Part shown: in pieces, positions 44,493 through 51,652 of the stretch
Layout of the letters: every line of letters begins with the position of its first letter
How positions within the stretch are numbered: position 1 is the stretch's first letter
NCBI RefSeq assembly: GCF_024158745.1
Contig: NZ_JAMZAW010000022.1
Span: 62,001 to 126,000, forward strand
Length of the DNA stretch: 64,000 bases
Reading direction: 5' to 3'
Source of the DNA: Paenibacillus tyrphae
GTDB taxonomy: Bacteria; Bacillota; Bacilli; Paenibacillales; NBRC-103111
Position numbers and translations under genes: made by a program
The notes under the pieces: model-generated
Seen by the model: the letters and a program-made list of their open reading frames with translations, nothing else
Databases searched by the model: none
What the model was told of the DNA's origin: nothing

Positions 44493-45413
44493 TTATCCCG
44501 TCTGTTGTCCTTCCAGCCAGCGAACCGCTTCTCCGAAATGGTCGCCCGACCGCTCTAAAGCAGCGGACGCTTCCTGCCTGTCGATGCCGAACCGGTGCAT
44601 CAGAATCGCCAGGCGCGCATCGCCTTCGGCCCGCCGGGCCAGCTCCTCCGCCGCAACCCGGTCCGCTCCGGTCGCTTCGCCTATAATGCGCACGACTCGG
44701 TCGCGCAGCTTGGCGTTCGTCGCCTGCACGTTCACCATCAGGTTGCCGTACACTTTGCCAAGCTGAACCATCACCGTTGTACTGATCATGTTCAGCACCA
44801 TCTTTTGCGCGGTGCCGGCCTTCATGCGCGTCGATCCGGTGACCACCTCGGGTCCGACCGGCACCTCGATGCCGTGTACCGCCGCCCCGCTAAGCTCGGT
44901 GCCCATATTGCACGAGATGCCGACGGTCAAGGCGCCGAGGCGGTTGGCCTCGCGGATCGCCCCCAGCACATACGGCGTCCGGCCGCTCGCCGTAAGGCCG
45001 ACGACCGCGTCCGCCGCCGTCGCATAGCGTGCGATATCCGCCGCCCCGGCTTCGATGTCGTCCTCCGCATTTTCGACGGGGTTCATTATCGCCGTCTCGC
45101 CCCCGGCAATAATGCCGCGCACAAGCGATGAATCGACCCCGAACGTCGGAGGACATTCGGACGCGTCCAGAATGCCGAGCCGGCCGCTCGTGCCGGCCCC
45201 GATGTAATAAAGCTTGCCGCCCTGCTGCAGCCGCTCCGCAATCGCGGTGATGGCTTCTTCGATTTGCGGCAGCGCAGCTTGCACGGAAGCGGCAATCGTA
45301 CCGTCCTCGCTGTTGATCGTCTCGATGATTTCCCGCACGCTCATCCGGTCCAAATGAACGGACTGTTCGTTGCGCTGTTCCGTAACCGGCTGCCGTTGTT
45401 CGTTATGCGTCAT
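44493..45413 (-). CDS. murQ: N-acetylmuramic acid 6-phosphate etherase
   Basis: 306 residues; splits MurNAc-6-phosphate into GlcNAc-6-phosphate and D-lactate in cell-wall recycling. SIS-domain motifs: GGKLYYIGAGTSGRLGILDA near 57 and SECPPTFGVDSSLVRGIIAG, with the catalytic Glu region NPVENAEDD and VGPEVVTGSTRMKAGTAQKM. The ATG at 45413 follows AAGGAG; the long upstream frame extension is out-of-frame read-through. Last gene of a sugar ABC operon, 56 bases after a permease. Confidence 0.95.
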   Translation of the reverse strand: MTHNEQRQPVTEQRNEQSVHLDRMSVREIIETINSEDGTIAASVQAALPQIEEAITAIAERLQQGGKLYYIGAGTSGRLGILDASECPPTFGVDSSLVRGIIAGGETAIMNPVENAEDDIEAGAADIARYATAADAVVGLTASGRTPYVLGAIREANRLGALTVGISCNMGTELSGAAVHGIEVPVGPEVVTGSTRMKAGTAQKMVLNMISTTVMVQLGKVYGNLMVNVQATNAKLRDRVVRIIGEATGADRVAAEELARRAEGDARLAILMHRFGIDRQEASAALERSGDHFGEAVRWLEGQQTG

Positions 45414-45469
45414 AAAATCTCCTTCCCTTCTCGGCTCCTGATCGCAATAGCTGCCATTCTCATCCCGTC

Positions 45470-46294
45470 TTACTTGACCGCGCCCGCTGTCATGCCGTCC
45501 ATAAACTGCCTGGAGGAAACGGCGAACAGCACGATCATCGGCAGCGACGACAAGGTTAGGCCCGCGAACAGCACGCTCCAATCGGTGGAGTATTCGCTGA
45601 ACAGCGTCAGCATGCCGACGGGAATCGTCTTTTTCACTTCGTCTTGGATGAAGATCAGCGGGAAGAAGAAATCGTTCCACACCGTGATGAAATTCATGAT
45701 CATGACCGTTCCGAGCGCCGGTCTCATCAAGGGCGCCACGATGCTCAACAGCAGGCGGATATCGGAACAGCCGTCGATCCGCCCCGCCTCCTCCAGCTCC
45801 TTCGGCAGCGTCCGAAAAAATCCGGTCAAGATCAAGACCGACATCGGGATACCGATGGCCGTATACATCAGAATCAGCGAAGTAACCGTGTTCATCAGCC
45901 CCAAATTTTTCATCAGCATGAACAGCGGGACGATGCCGAGCTTAACCGGAATCATCATGCCGAGCAGGAAGAAGAAGAACAGCGCCGGATTCCAGCGGAA
46001 CGGATATCTGGCAATATAGAACGAAGCCAGCGACCCGAACAGCAGAATCAGGGCGACGGATATGACGCTGACCGTCAGGCTGTTCCAGAAATAATCGAAG
46101 TAAGGCAGCTGGTCCAGCAACTTCTTGTAGGCGGCCATACTCCAGGCCTTGGGCAGCCCGATCGGATTTTTGAAAATATCGATGTTCGTCTTGAACGAAG
46201 ACAAGAGCATCAGAACGATCGGATAGAGGCTGAGAAACGCAAACAGACTGGCGATAACATAATGCGACGCGCGTAAGGCCGGGTTTGTTTTCAC
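45470..46294 (-). CDS. Carbohydrate ABC transporter permease (MalG type)
   Basis: 274 residues with six spans and the cytoplasmic EAA loop EEAGRIDGCSDIRLLLSIVA. Starts at GTG 46294 after GGGGGTGG. Forms the importer with the permease at 46313 and the binding protein at 47310. No ATPase gene is present, as is common for Gram-positive sugar importers that share MsmK/MsmX. Operon context suggests a muropeptide sugar as substrate. Confidence 0.9.
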   Translation of the reverse strand: MKTNPALRASHYVIASLFAFLSLYPIVLMLLSSFKTNIDIFKNPIGLPKAWSMAAYKKLLDQLPYFDYFWNSLTVSVISVALILLFGSLASFYIARYPFRWNPALFFFFLLGMMIPVKLGIVPLFMLMKNLGLMNTVTSLILMYTAIGIPMSVLILTGFFRTLPKELEEAGRIDGCSDIRLLLSIVAPLMRPALGTVMIMNFITVWNDFFFPLIFIQDEVKKTIPVGMLTLFSEYSTDWSVLFAGLTLSSLPMIVLFAVSSRQFMDGMTAGAVK

Positions 46295-46312
46295 GAAGCG
46301 TCCACCCCCTTT

Positions 46313-47269
46313 CTAATACTCCATGTCCCGCTTGCGAACATAGGCCATAAACAATGCGGACAGTGTAGCGATGATCAAGAACAGCACGACCGCCAGCGCC
46401 GAGCCGAGACCGACCGCCACGCCGTCGCCCGAAGAGCCGCCGAAAGCCGTACGATAAAAGAAAACCGCCAGCGTATCCGTCGAATGATACGGCTCCCCTT
46501 GCGAGCCTTGCATCGCATACACAAGCTCGAACGCTTCGAACGCGTGGATGAACGTAAATACGGTGAGAATAACGACGGACTGCGTCATCATGGGCAGGAT
46601 GATCGAGCGGATCAGTCGGAACCCCTGTACCCCATCCAGCCTCGACGCCTCGATCACCTCCTGGGATATCGACTGCAAGCCTGCAAGCAGAATCAGCACC
46701 GCGAAGCCGACGCCGAACCAGCTGTTCGCGAGAATGATCGCCGTCAGCGCCGTGCCCGGCTCGCCCAGCCACGGCCTCGCCCATTCGGCAAGACCGATGT
46801 TCTTGAGCGCGAAGTTAACGACGCCGGAATTCGGGTTTAGCATCAGCTTCCACAGGAAGCCGACGACGATGACCGACAGCAGCCGCGGCACGAAGTAGGC
46901 CATTTTGAACAGCTCCGCGCCCTTCACTTTCGTGTAAATAATGTACGCTAAAATGAAAGCGATGCCATTTTGCACGATCATTTCCAGTATAAAATAATAA
47001 ACGTTATGCCCGAACGCGTTCCAGAACAGCCCGTTGAACGGCTCCGTCGTGAACAGCTTGACGAAATTGTCGATCCCGACAAAAGCGCCTTTCTGAAGCC
47101 CCTTCCAGTCGAACAAGCTGTAGCTGAAAGCCGCTACGATCGGATACACGACAAACAGCGTGTAGACGGCGAGGGCAGGAACCGGGAACAGGTGGATGAT
47201 CCCTCGTTTCCAGTTCAAACCCGGCTGCCTTTTGCTCGTGCGGTCCCATACCGCCGCTTCTCGATTCAT
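46313..47269 (-). CDS. Carbohydrate ABC transporter permease (MalF type)
   Basis: 318 residues, six spans, with the EAA loop EVIEASRLDGVQGFRLIRSI near 208. An N-terminal cytoplasmic tail (SKRQPGLNWKRG) precedes the first span. It is 18 bases upstream of its partner permease and 40 bases downstream of the binding protein. Same importer as its neighbours. Confidence 0.9.
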   Translation of the reverse strand: MNREAAVWDRTSKRQPGLNWKRGIIHLFPVPALAVYTLFVVYPIVAAFSYSLFDWKGLQKGAFVGIDNFVKLFTTEPFNGLFWNAFGHNVYYFILEMIVQNGIAFILAYIIYTKVKGAELFKMAYFVPRLLSVIVVGFLWKLMLNPNSGVVNFALKNIGLAEWARPWLGEPGTALTAIILANSWFGVGFAVLILLAGLQSISQEVIEASRLDGVQGFRLIRSIILPMMTQSVVILTVFTFIHAFEAFELVYAMQGSQGEPYHSTDTLAVFFYRTAFGGSSGDGVAVGLGSALAVVLFLIIATLSALFMAYVRKRDMEY

Positions 47270-47309
47270 TGCGCCCCGCCCTTTCTATAAAGTTTGGTCG
47301 ACCGGCAGT

Positions 47310-48626
47310 TTATTTGGCCGCAGGCTTGAACCAGGAATCGGCGCTCTTCTGCACGATATCCGTCACCGTGTCCGGTTTTTCCTTGCCCAGGAACATTCCT
47401 TGGAGAGCCGTCTCCAGCGTAGCCTTGGTCGTCGGATTGCCTGCGCTGAAATGCACGACCATCGCATACGGCGTCGAATTGGCGGCAGCGAGCTGAATCA
47501 TTTTCGCGACGAGCGGGTCGGAGGATTCCACGCCCGGAATCGTGCTCGGCTTCTTCAGATCGTCGGCCACCATCTTGCCGAATTCTTTCGTCGTCATGAA
47601 CTCGATAAATTTCAAGGCCGCCTGCTTGTTCTTGGACGCCGCATTAACGGCGAACGAACCGTCCACCCAGTTGGTCACGCTCGCCTTGCCGTCGGCTTTC
47701 ACCGGAGGAACCGGGAACAGATCGAGCTCAAGCTCCGGGTTCATCTTTTTCATGACTGCAATTTCCCAGTCGCCCATCACGATCATGCCCGCCTGTTCGG
47801 TGACGAACAGATTGCGCATATCATCCATGCCGAGACCCGTATAATTTTCCGGGAAATAATTTGTCAATCCTTGGAGTATCGTGATCGAGTCGGCGAACTC
47901 TTTGCTTTTGAAGTTCGTTTTGCCTGCGAGCAGGTTATTGACAAACTCGGTGCCGCCGTAAAATTGCGGTCCGAGCGCGCCGTGCGTCAGGGACAAAATC
48001 CAGCCTTCCTTGGAGCCGAAGGCAAACGGCGCAATCTTGTTCTGTTTCAGCGTATCGGCCGCCTTCATCAGCTCGTCCCAAGTTTTCGGCTCGGACAGGT
48101 TAAACTTTTTGAACAGCTTTTTGTTATAGAAAATTTGCGTCGAGCTGTAGACCGTCGGCACGCCGTATACTTTGCCGTCCTTGCCGGTCGCGGCCATTTT
48201 TGCTTCCTTCGGAATCGCTTCGAGCCCCTTGACGCTGTCGAGCGGCTCCAAGTACTTGGCGTCGGCGAGCGCGATGCCGGCCGCATACGGCCTGAGATGG
48301 ATGATGTCGGGGCCGCTGCCGGTCTGCAGCGCCGTATTCAGCACCGTGTTGTATTCGGTGTTTTTGGTCGGCTTAAATTCGATTTCGATGTCGGGGTTCG
48401 TCTTGTTGAACGCTTTGATGATCTTCTCGTATACTTCCTTGTCTTCCGTCCGCCAGCTGCCCATCGTCAGCTTGACCTTCTGGGCTTCCGTCTTCTGTCC
48501 CCCGCCGCCGTTTGCCGCCGGAGCTTCCTGGGCCCCGTCCTTCACCGGGCTGCTGCAGCCTGTTGCGATAAGCGATATGGCCGCAGCGAGCGCGATTGCC
48601 GATTTCATTGTCTTTGTCCCCTTCAT
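47310..48626 (-). CDS. Carbohydrate ABC transporter substrate-binding lipoprotein
   Basis: 438 residues. Lipoprotein signal with lipobox ending LIATGC at Cys24, a Gly/Ala-rich linker, then a family 1 sugar-binding fold (KLTMGSWRTEDKEVYEKIIK; ALQTGSGPDIIHLRPYAAGI; GVPTVYSSTQIFYNKKLFKK). Starts at ATG 48626 after GGGAGGG. Because it stands between an AmiE-like amidase and murQ, it probably captures MurNAc or MurNAc-containing fragments. That substrate is inferred from context. Confidence 0.9.
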   Translation of the reverse strand: MKGTKTMKSAIALAAAISLIATGCSSPVKDGAQEAPAANGGGGQKTEAQKVKLTMGSWRTEDKEVYEKIIKAFNKTNPDIEIEFKPTKNTEYNTVLNTALQTGSGPDIIHLRPYAAGIALADAKYLEPLDSVKGLEAIPKEAKMAATGKDGKVYGVPTVYSSTQIFYNKKLFKKFNLSEPKTWDELMKAADTLKQNKIAPFAFGSKEGWILSLTHGALGPQFYGGTEFVNNLLAGKTNFKSKEFADSITILQGLTNYFPENYTGLGMDDMRNLFVTEQAGMIVMGDWEIAVMKKMNPELELDLFPVPPVKADGKASVTNWVDGSFAVNAASKNKQAALKFIEFMTTKEFGKMVADDLKKPSTIPGVESSDPLVAKMIQLAAANSTPYAMVVHFSAGNPTTKATLETALQGMFLGKEKPDTVTDIVQKSADSWFKPAAK

Positions 48627-48655
48627 AATTAAGCCCTCCCTTGGGTGATGATTCG

Positions 48656-49705
48656 CTATTTATCCCCGACGAGCGAGGTATAAACCGTCGTATGCAGAAT
48701 CGGCCGCAGCTCCCGCATGATCGGACTTCGTCCGAAATGCACCGCGTTGGTCAAAAACACGACAATCAGCTCGTGGAACGGATCGATCCACAGGCTCGTT
48801 CCGGTAAAGCCGGTATGCCCGAAGCTGCCGTGCGGCCAAGAGGCCCCGCAGGACGGCGCCCGCTCCTGACCATGCCATATTTCCCAGCCAAGCGCCCGGC
48901 CTTGATACGGATTGCGGAAGCAAGCGCCGACCGTTTCCCTGCTCAGCAGCCCGACGCCGTCCGGGTCAAGCCATGCCCGGGCATACTTGTGCAGGTCGGA
49001 TGCCGTTGTGAACAGTCCCGCGCTGCCGCTGACGCCTCCCAGATGGTAGCTCTTCTCGTCATGAACGACTCCGTGCACATACCCGGTACCGCCGTCCAGC
49101 GGTTCCGTGGCGGCGATTCGTCCAAGCAGCTCGGGCCGCGGATTGAACGTCGAATCGGCCATCCCCAGCGGGTCGAACACATACTGGCGCGCGCACGCTT
49201 CGAGCGATTGTCCGGATACGACGGCGGCAACTTCCCCGAGCAAAATCATCCCGAGGTCGCTGTACACCGCCTGCTCCCCGGGCTCCGTCACCAGCTCCTG
49301 CTTCAGCACGAGAGGGATAACGTCGCGGCGCTCCGTCCGCTTGGCATAAGGAAGCTCGGGAGAAAGCCCGGACGTATGCATCAGCAGGTGGCGCAGCGTC
49401 ACGTTCGGATGGCGGAAGGCACGAATATACGCTTGGACGGGATCGTCCAGCCGAAGCCTTCCCTGTTCCGCCAGCGTCAGAATGACCGGCAAGGTCACCG
49501 TGACTTTCGTTAACGAAGCGACGTCGAACATCGTGCCCTCGGTTATCTGGCACTCGGCGGTGCCGTCCGAATAGGACCCGTAAGCTTGGCTCCATCGAAC
49601 GTCAGCCCCCAGCGAGATATCCACAACGGCTCCGGGAATCGCTTTTTCCTTCACCCAGCGCCGGATCAACCGGTCTACCGCGTCCCATTTCTTTGGATCG
49701 GTCAT
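48656..49705 (-). CDS. Serine hydrolase of the beta-lactamase/AmiE (N-acetylmuramyl-L-alanine amidase) family
   Basis: 349 residues of the class C beta-lactamase fold. The catalytic SxxK is SLTK (in FDVASLTKVTVTLPVILTLA near 67), the Tyr motif is YSDLGMILLGE near 168, and the third motif region is HTGFTGTSLWIDP near 312. No signal peptide, so it acts in the cytoplasm. In Bacillus, the related AmiE (YbbE) removes peptides from MurNAc in the murQ-murR-murP-amiE-nagZ operon. First gene of this operon and behind a strong promoter with a cre, which fits that role. Confidence 0.8.
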   Translation of the reverse strand: MTDPKKWDAVDRLIRRWVKEKAIPGAVVDISLGADVRWSQAYGSYSDGTAECQITEGTMFDVASLTKVTVTLPVILTLAEQGRLRLDDPVQAYIRAFRHPNVTLRHLLMHTSGLSPELPYAKRTERRDVIPLVLKQELVTEPGEQAVYSDLGMILLGEVAAVVSGQSLEACARQYVFDPLGMADSTFNPRPELLGRIAATEPLDGGTGYVHGVVHDEKSYHLGGVSGSAGLFTTASDLHKYARAWLDPDGVGLLSRETVGACFRNPYQGRALGWEIWHGQERAPSCGASWPHGSFGHTGFTGTSLWIDPFHELIVVFLTNAVHFGRSPIMRELRPILHTTVYTSLVGDK

Positions 49706-49759
49706 CTCTCCATCGCCGCCCCTCTTTCTAATGTATTAACACTTTTATAGCAACACTTT

Positions 49760-49817
49760 TGTAAACGCTATCATTAGCTTCATACTCATATTATAAAATA
49801 TTATTTCATTTTGTAAA
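49760..49817 (-). promoter_or_regulatory. Promoter and cre site of the amidase/MurNAc operon
   Basis: Read leftward: TTTACA (complement of 49812-49817), 16-base spacer, TATAAT (complement of 49790-49795). The cre TGATAGCGTTTACA (complement of 49760-49773) lies about 17 bases past the -10, over or just after the start of transcription. CcpA there should repress when glucose is available. Confidence 0.75.
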
Positions 49818-49842
49818 TAGTTACATGAAATTTTATTTCCCA

Positions 49843-49875
49843 AATAAAAAAACTTGCGCCTAAAGCGCAAGGGGA
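49843..49875 (-). terminator. Terminator hairpin, left copy flanking repeat element C
   Basis: CTTGCGC/GCGCAAG stem (49853-49871, loop CTAAA). Read leftward it is followed by TTTTTTTATTT, so this is the functional copy for leftward transcription of the 2OG oxygenase gene. The 24 bases 49852-49875 recur at 50152-50175 with two changes. Confidence 0.75.
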
Positions 49876-49877
49876 GG

Positions 49878-50147
49878 CTGTTGAGAAAGTGATCAATTGA
49901 GGTAATAGAGGTGTACGAGGGGGCGGGGTATCTACTTCCGGTCGCTGCTCCACCCCACAAAGTAAAGTTGAATCAGGGAAGCTTAATCCAAGTACTTTGT
50001 GGGGACCCCGGGTCATCGAGAAAATTGATTGGAAGCCGCTTGTTAGCGGGTATTTCCCGCAGACAAAGGCGAACGCTATCGCTCCTCCAGTAGATACCCC
50101 ACCTCCGTCTGTTTCTCTATTTTGGTCAAAATCCTCTTTTTGAACAG
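49878..50147 (+). repeat. Terminator-associated repeat element, copy C (most complete)
   Basis: 270 non-coding bases. Terminal inverted repeats: CTGTTGAGAAAGTGATCAA at the left and the complement of CTGTTCAAAAAGAGGATTTT at the right. The pairing continues inward for about 60 bases (AATAGAG; GGGGTATCTAC and GTAGATACCCC). Internal hairpin arms CCCCACAAAGTA and TACTTTGTGGGG enclose an AT-rich loop. Middle segment: ATTGATTGGAAGCCGCTTG, then TTAGCGGGTATTTCCCGC. Copy B is about 85-90% identical by eye over the shared body. Flanked on both sides by the same hairpin. Confidence 0.8.
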
Positions 50148-50151
50148 CCTG

Positions 50152-50175
50152 ACTTGCGCCTAAAGCGCGAGGAGA
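50152..50175. terminator. Terminator hairpin, copy between repeat elements C and D
   Basis: ACTTGCGCCTAAAGCGC, then GAGGAGA, repeats the left-hand hairpin with two substitutions but has no U-run on either side. Confidence 0.6.
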
Positions 50176-50370
50176 AGTAGAAAACTCAGACAAATAATAG
50201 TGGGATATCCCGTAACAGTTCACAGCCGCCTTTGAAACCCGTGAAAATACCGCTAATTTCAATCAAATTCATGGGTAGATGGGTCCCCGGAAAGTATCAG
50301 AACTAAGGGTTACCTTCACTTGCAGGGGAAAAACAGTGGCTGGGGGATATACCCCACCTCAAGCGCAAGG
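50176..50370 (-). repeat. Diverged reverse copy D of the repeat family
   Basis: On the minus strand it keeps the landmark order of the family: GAGGTGGGGTATAT at its left end, GATACTTTCCGGGGACCC, GAATTTGATTGAAATTAGCG, GGTATTTTCACGGGTTTCAA and AGGCGGC. It aligns best with copy A. At its right edge AAGCGCAAGG (50361-50370) is a third, partial copy of the local hairpin. So this locus has two elements in opposite orientation separated and bordered by copies of one terminator. Confidence 0.6.
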
Positions 50371-50376
50371 ACTCGG

Positions 50377-51090
50377 TCATTGGGCATCATGAAAAATAAG
50401 CCCCAGACTGTAGCGCGTGCCCGATGTAATCGTGCTTACGCCGTGACGGAGCGTCGTCCGGTACGTTCCGCGCGTGCCCTGCACCGGACGATGCTGCGTC
50501 GGAAAAATAAGCCCTGCTCCTTGCTCCAGCGCAATCGTATGGCCTCTGGACTGCGCTCTCGGCCTCTGCTCGACCAGCAAAAATTCGCCTCCCGCGAATT
50601 CCTTTTCCCGCTGATTCAAGACAAAGACGACCTGGAACGGGAAAAATACATCCCCGTACATATCTTGATGCAAGCAGTTATAGCCCCCAGCCTCATACTT
50701 CAAAAGCAGCGGTGTCGGACGGGTCTGTCCGTGCTCATGGCAGCGTTCCAGAAATTGCGCCAGCTCGGGAGGGTACACGGCTTCCTGGCCAAGCTGCGTC
50801 TGCCAACGATTCGCCGCTTCGGCCAGCCGGGGGTAAAACGAGACGCGCAGCTCCTGCAGCAGCGGCGGCAGCGGAGCCTGAAAATATTGGTATTCTCCGA
50901 TGCCAAACCGGTACCGGGCCATATCGATCCGGGTCCGGAAGTGCGACTCCACCTCATACATGTTTATGAGCTCGCGGCACTCGTCGTTCCGCAACAAAGG
51001 CGGAAACGCTGCAAACCCTTGCTCGTCCAACGCTTGTTGGATCGAAGGCCAATCCAACCCCGCGACGCGCTTCGTTATTAAATCCGTCAT
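50377..51090 (-). CDS. 2-oxoglutarate/Fe(II)-dependent oxygenase
   Basis: 237 residues. The metal triad is His and Asp in CLHQDMYGDVFFPFQVVFVL near 145 and a distal His in RHGVSTITSGTRYSLGLIFH, whose Arg probably binds 2-oxoglutarate. The segment EFAGGEFLLVEQRPRAQSRG is typical of the prolyl-hydroxylase-like group. Substrate unknown. The ATG at 51090 follows AAGGAG by 8 bases; the longer upstream frame has no such site. Monocistronic, with a weak Fur-like site upstream. Confidence 0.8.
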   Translation of the reverse strand: MTDLITKRVAGLDWPSIQQALDEQGFAAFPPLLRNDECRELINMYEVESHFRTRIDMARYRFGIGEYQYFQAPLPPLLQELRVSFYPRLAEAANRWQTQLGQEAVYPPELAQFLERCHEHGQTRPTPLLLKYEAGGYNCLHQDMYGDVFFPFQVVFVLNQREKEFAGGEFLLVEQRPRAQSRGHTIALEQGAGLIFPTQHRPVQGTRGTYRTTLRHGVSTITSGTRYSLGLIFHDAQ

Positions 51091-51218
51091 ACCAAAGGCT
51101 CCTTCCGTGATCGTTTCAAGAACGAAAAATTTTATAGCGGCTGCCTTCATCATAAACAAAAAGCCCGGGCAGCGTCTTTCCATATCATGCTTACCTATTT
51201 AGGATGGTGGCAGACGTT

Positions 51219-51236
51219 GTACAAATCATTATCATA
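51219..51236 (-). promoter_or_regulatory. Weak Fur-like half-palindrome
   Basis: The minus strand reads TATGATAATGATTTGTAC. The left arm TGATAAT and centre are perfect for a Fur box; the right arm matches at only three of seven positions. It lies about 130 bases upstream of the iron-dependent oxygenase gene. Low confidence. Confidence 0.25.
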
Positions 51237-51323
51237 GGCACCTCTATCATTAACAGCAAGGCACTCGCTAAAATTAGCGGAACGAAACCGCATCTATTTC
51301 AAAGCAATAGGCCCGTCTACACA

Positions 51324-51412
51324 AAATAGAGAACCTGTAGTGCGTAAACACCCCGGAATCAGGGAAACTGAACATTTTTCGACACGATTAAGTCACCCAG
51401 GTTCCTCTATTT
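51324..51412. repeat. 89-base inverted repeat between two operons
   Basis: AAATAGAGAACCTG (51324-51337) pairs with CAGGTTCCTCTATTT (51398-51412), one base bulged. The arms share AAATAGAG with the ends of the repeat family A-D, and the interior has GGAATCAGGGAAACTGAA, similar to the TTGAATCAGGGAAGCTTAA of copy C. It could be a shortened relative. The rest of the 562-base gap 51091-51652 shows no gene I can support. Confidence 0.45.
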
Positions 51413-51652
51413 ACGGAGATGAGCGTCAAAAGCTTCATTAGCGCACCGCAGTTCCTTTATGTTGAAACCCGGGGCATGCAACCTCTTCAAGCCGCCGCCG
51501 ATACCAAGCAAGTATCGCAGGTCCCGAATCCCGGTCATCCTCCGAACAAAAAAGGACCGCCCCTCGGCAAAAAACATTTGCCTCTGGAACGATCCCTTAC
51601 CCCATTCATCTCGCTTCAAGCCTGCTCGTCAATGCCCAGCCGACGGCTGGCA

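Noticed and set aside
46484..46898. Plus-strand frames opposite the MalF-type permease
   Set aside because: Antisense shadows, Arg/Gln-rich with no motif.
47196..48632. 478-codon plus-strand frame opposite the sugar-binding protein
   Set aside because: Shadow frame; the minus-strand gene has a lipoprotein signal and a proper binding fold.
49801..50262. 153-codon frame across repeat copy C
   Set aside because: It runs through the palindromic element and its hairpins; the translated product is unlike a protein and is not shared by copies A and B.
51407..51619. 70-codon minus-strand frame in the gap after the aminopeptidase
   Set aside because: It starts at a TTG without a ribosome-binding site, overlaps the 51324-51412 inverted repeat, and shows no domain.
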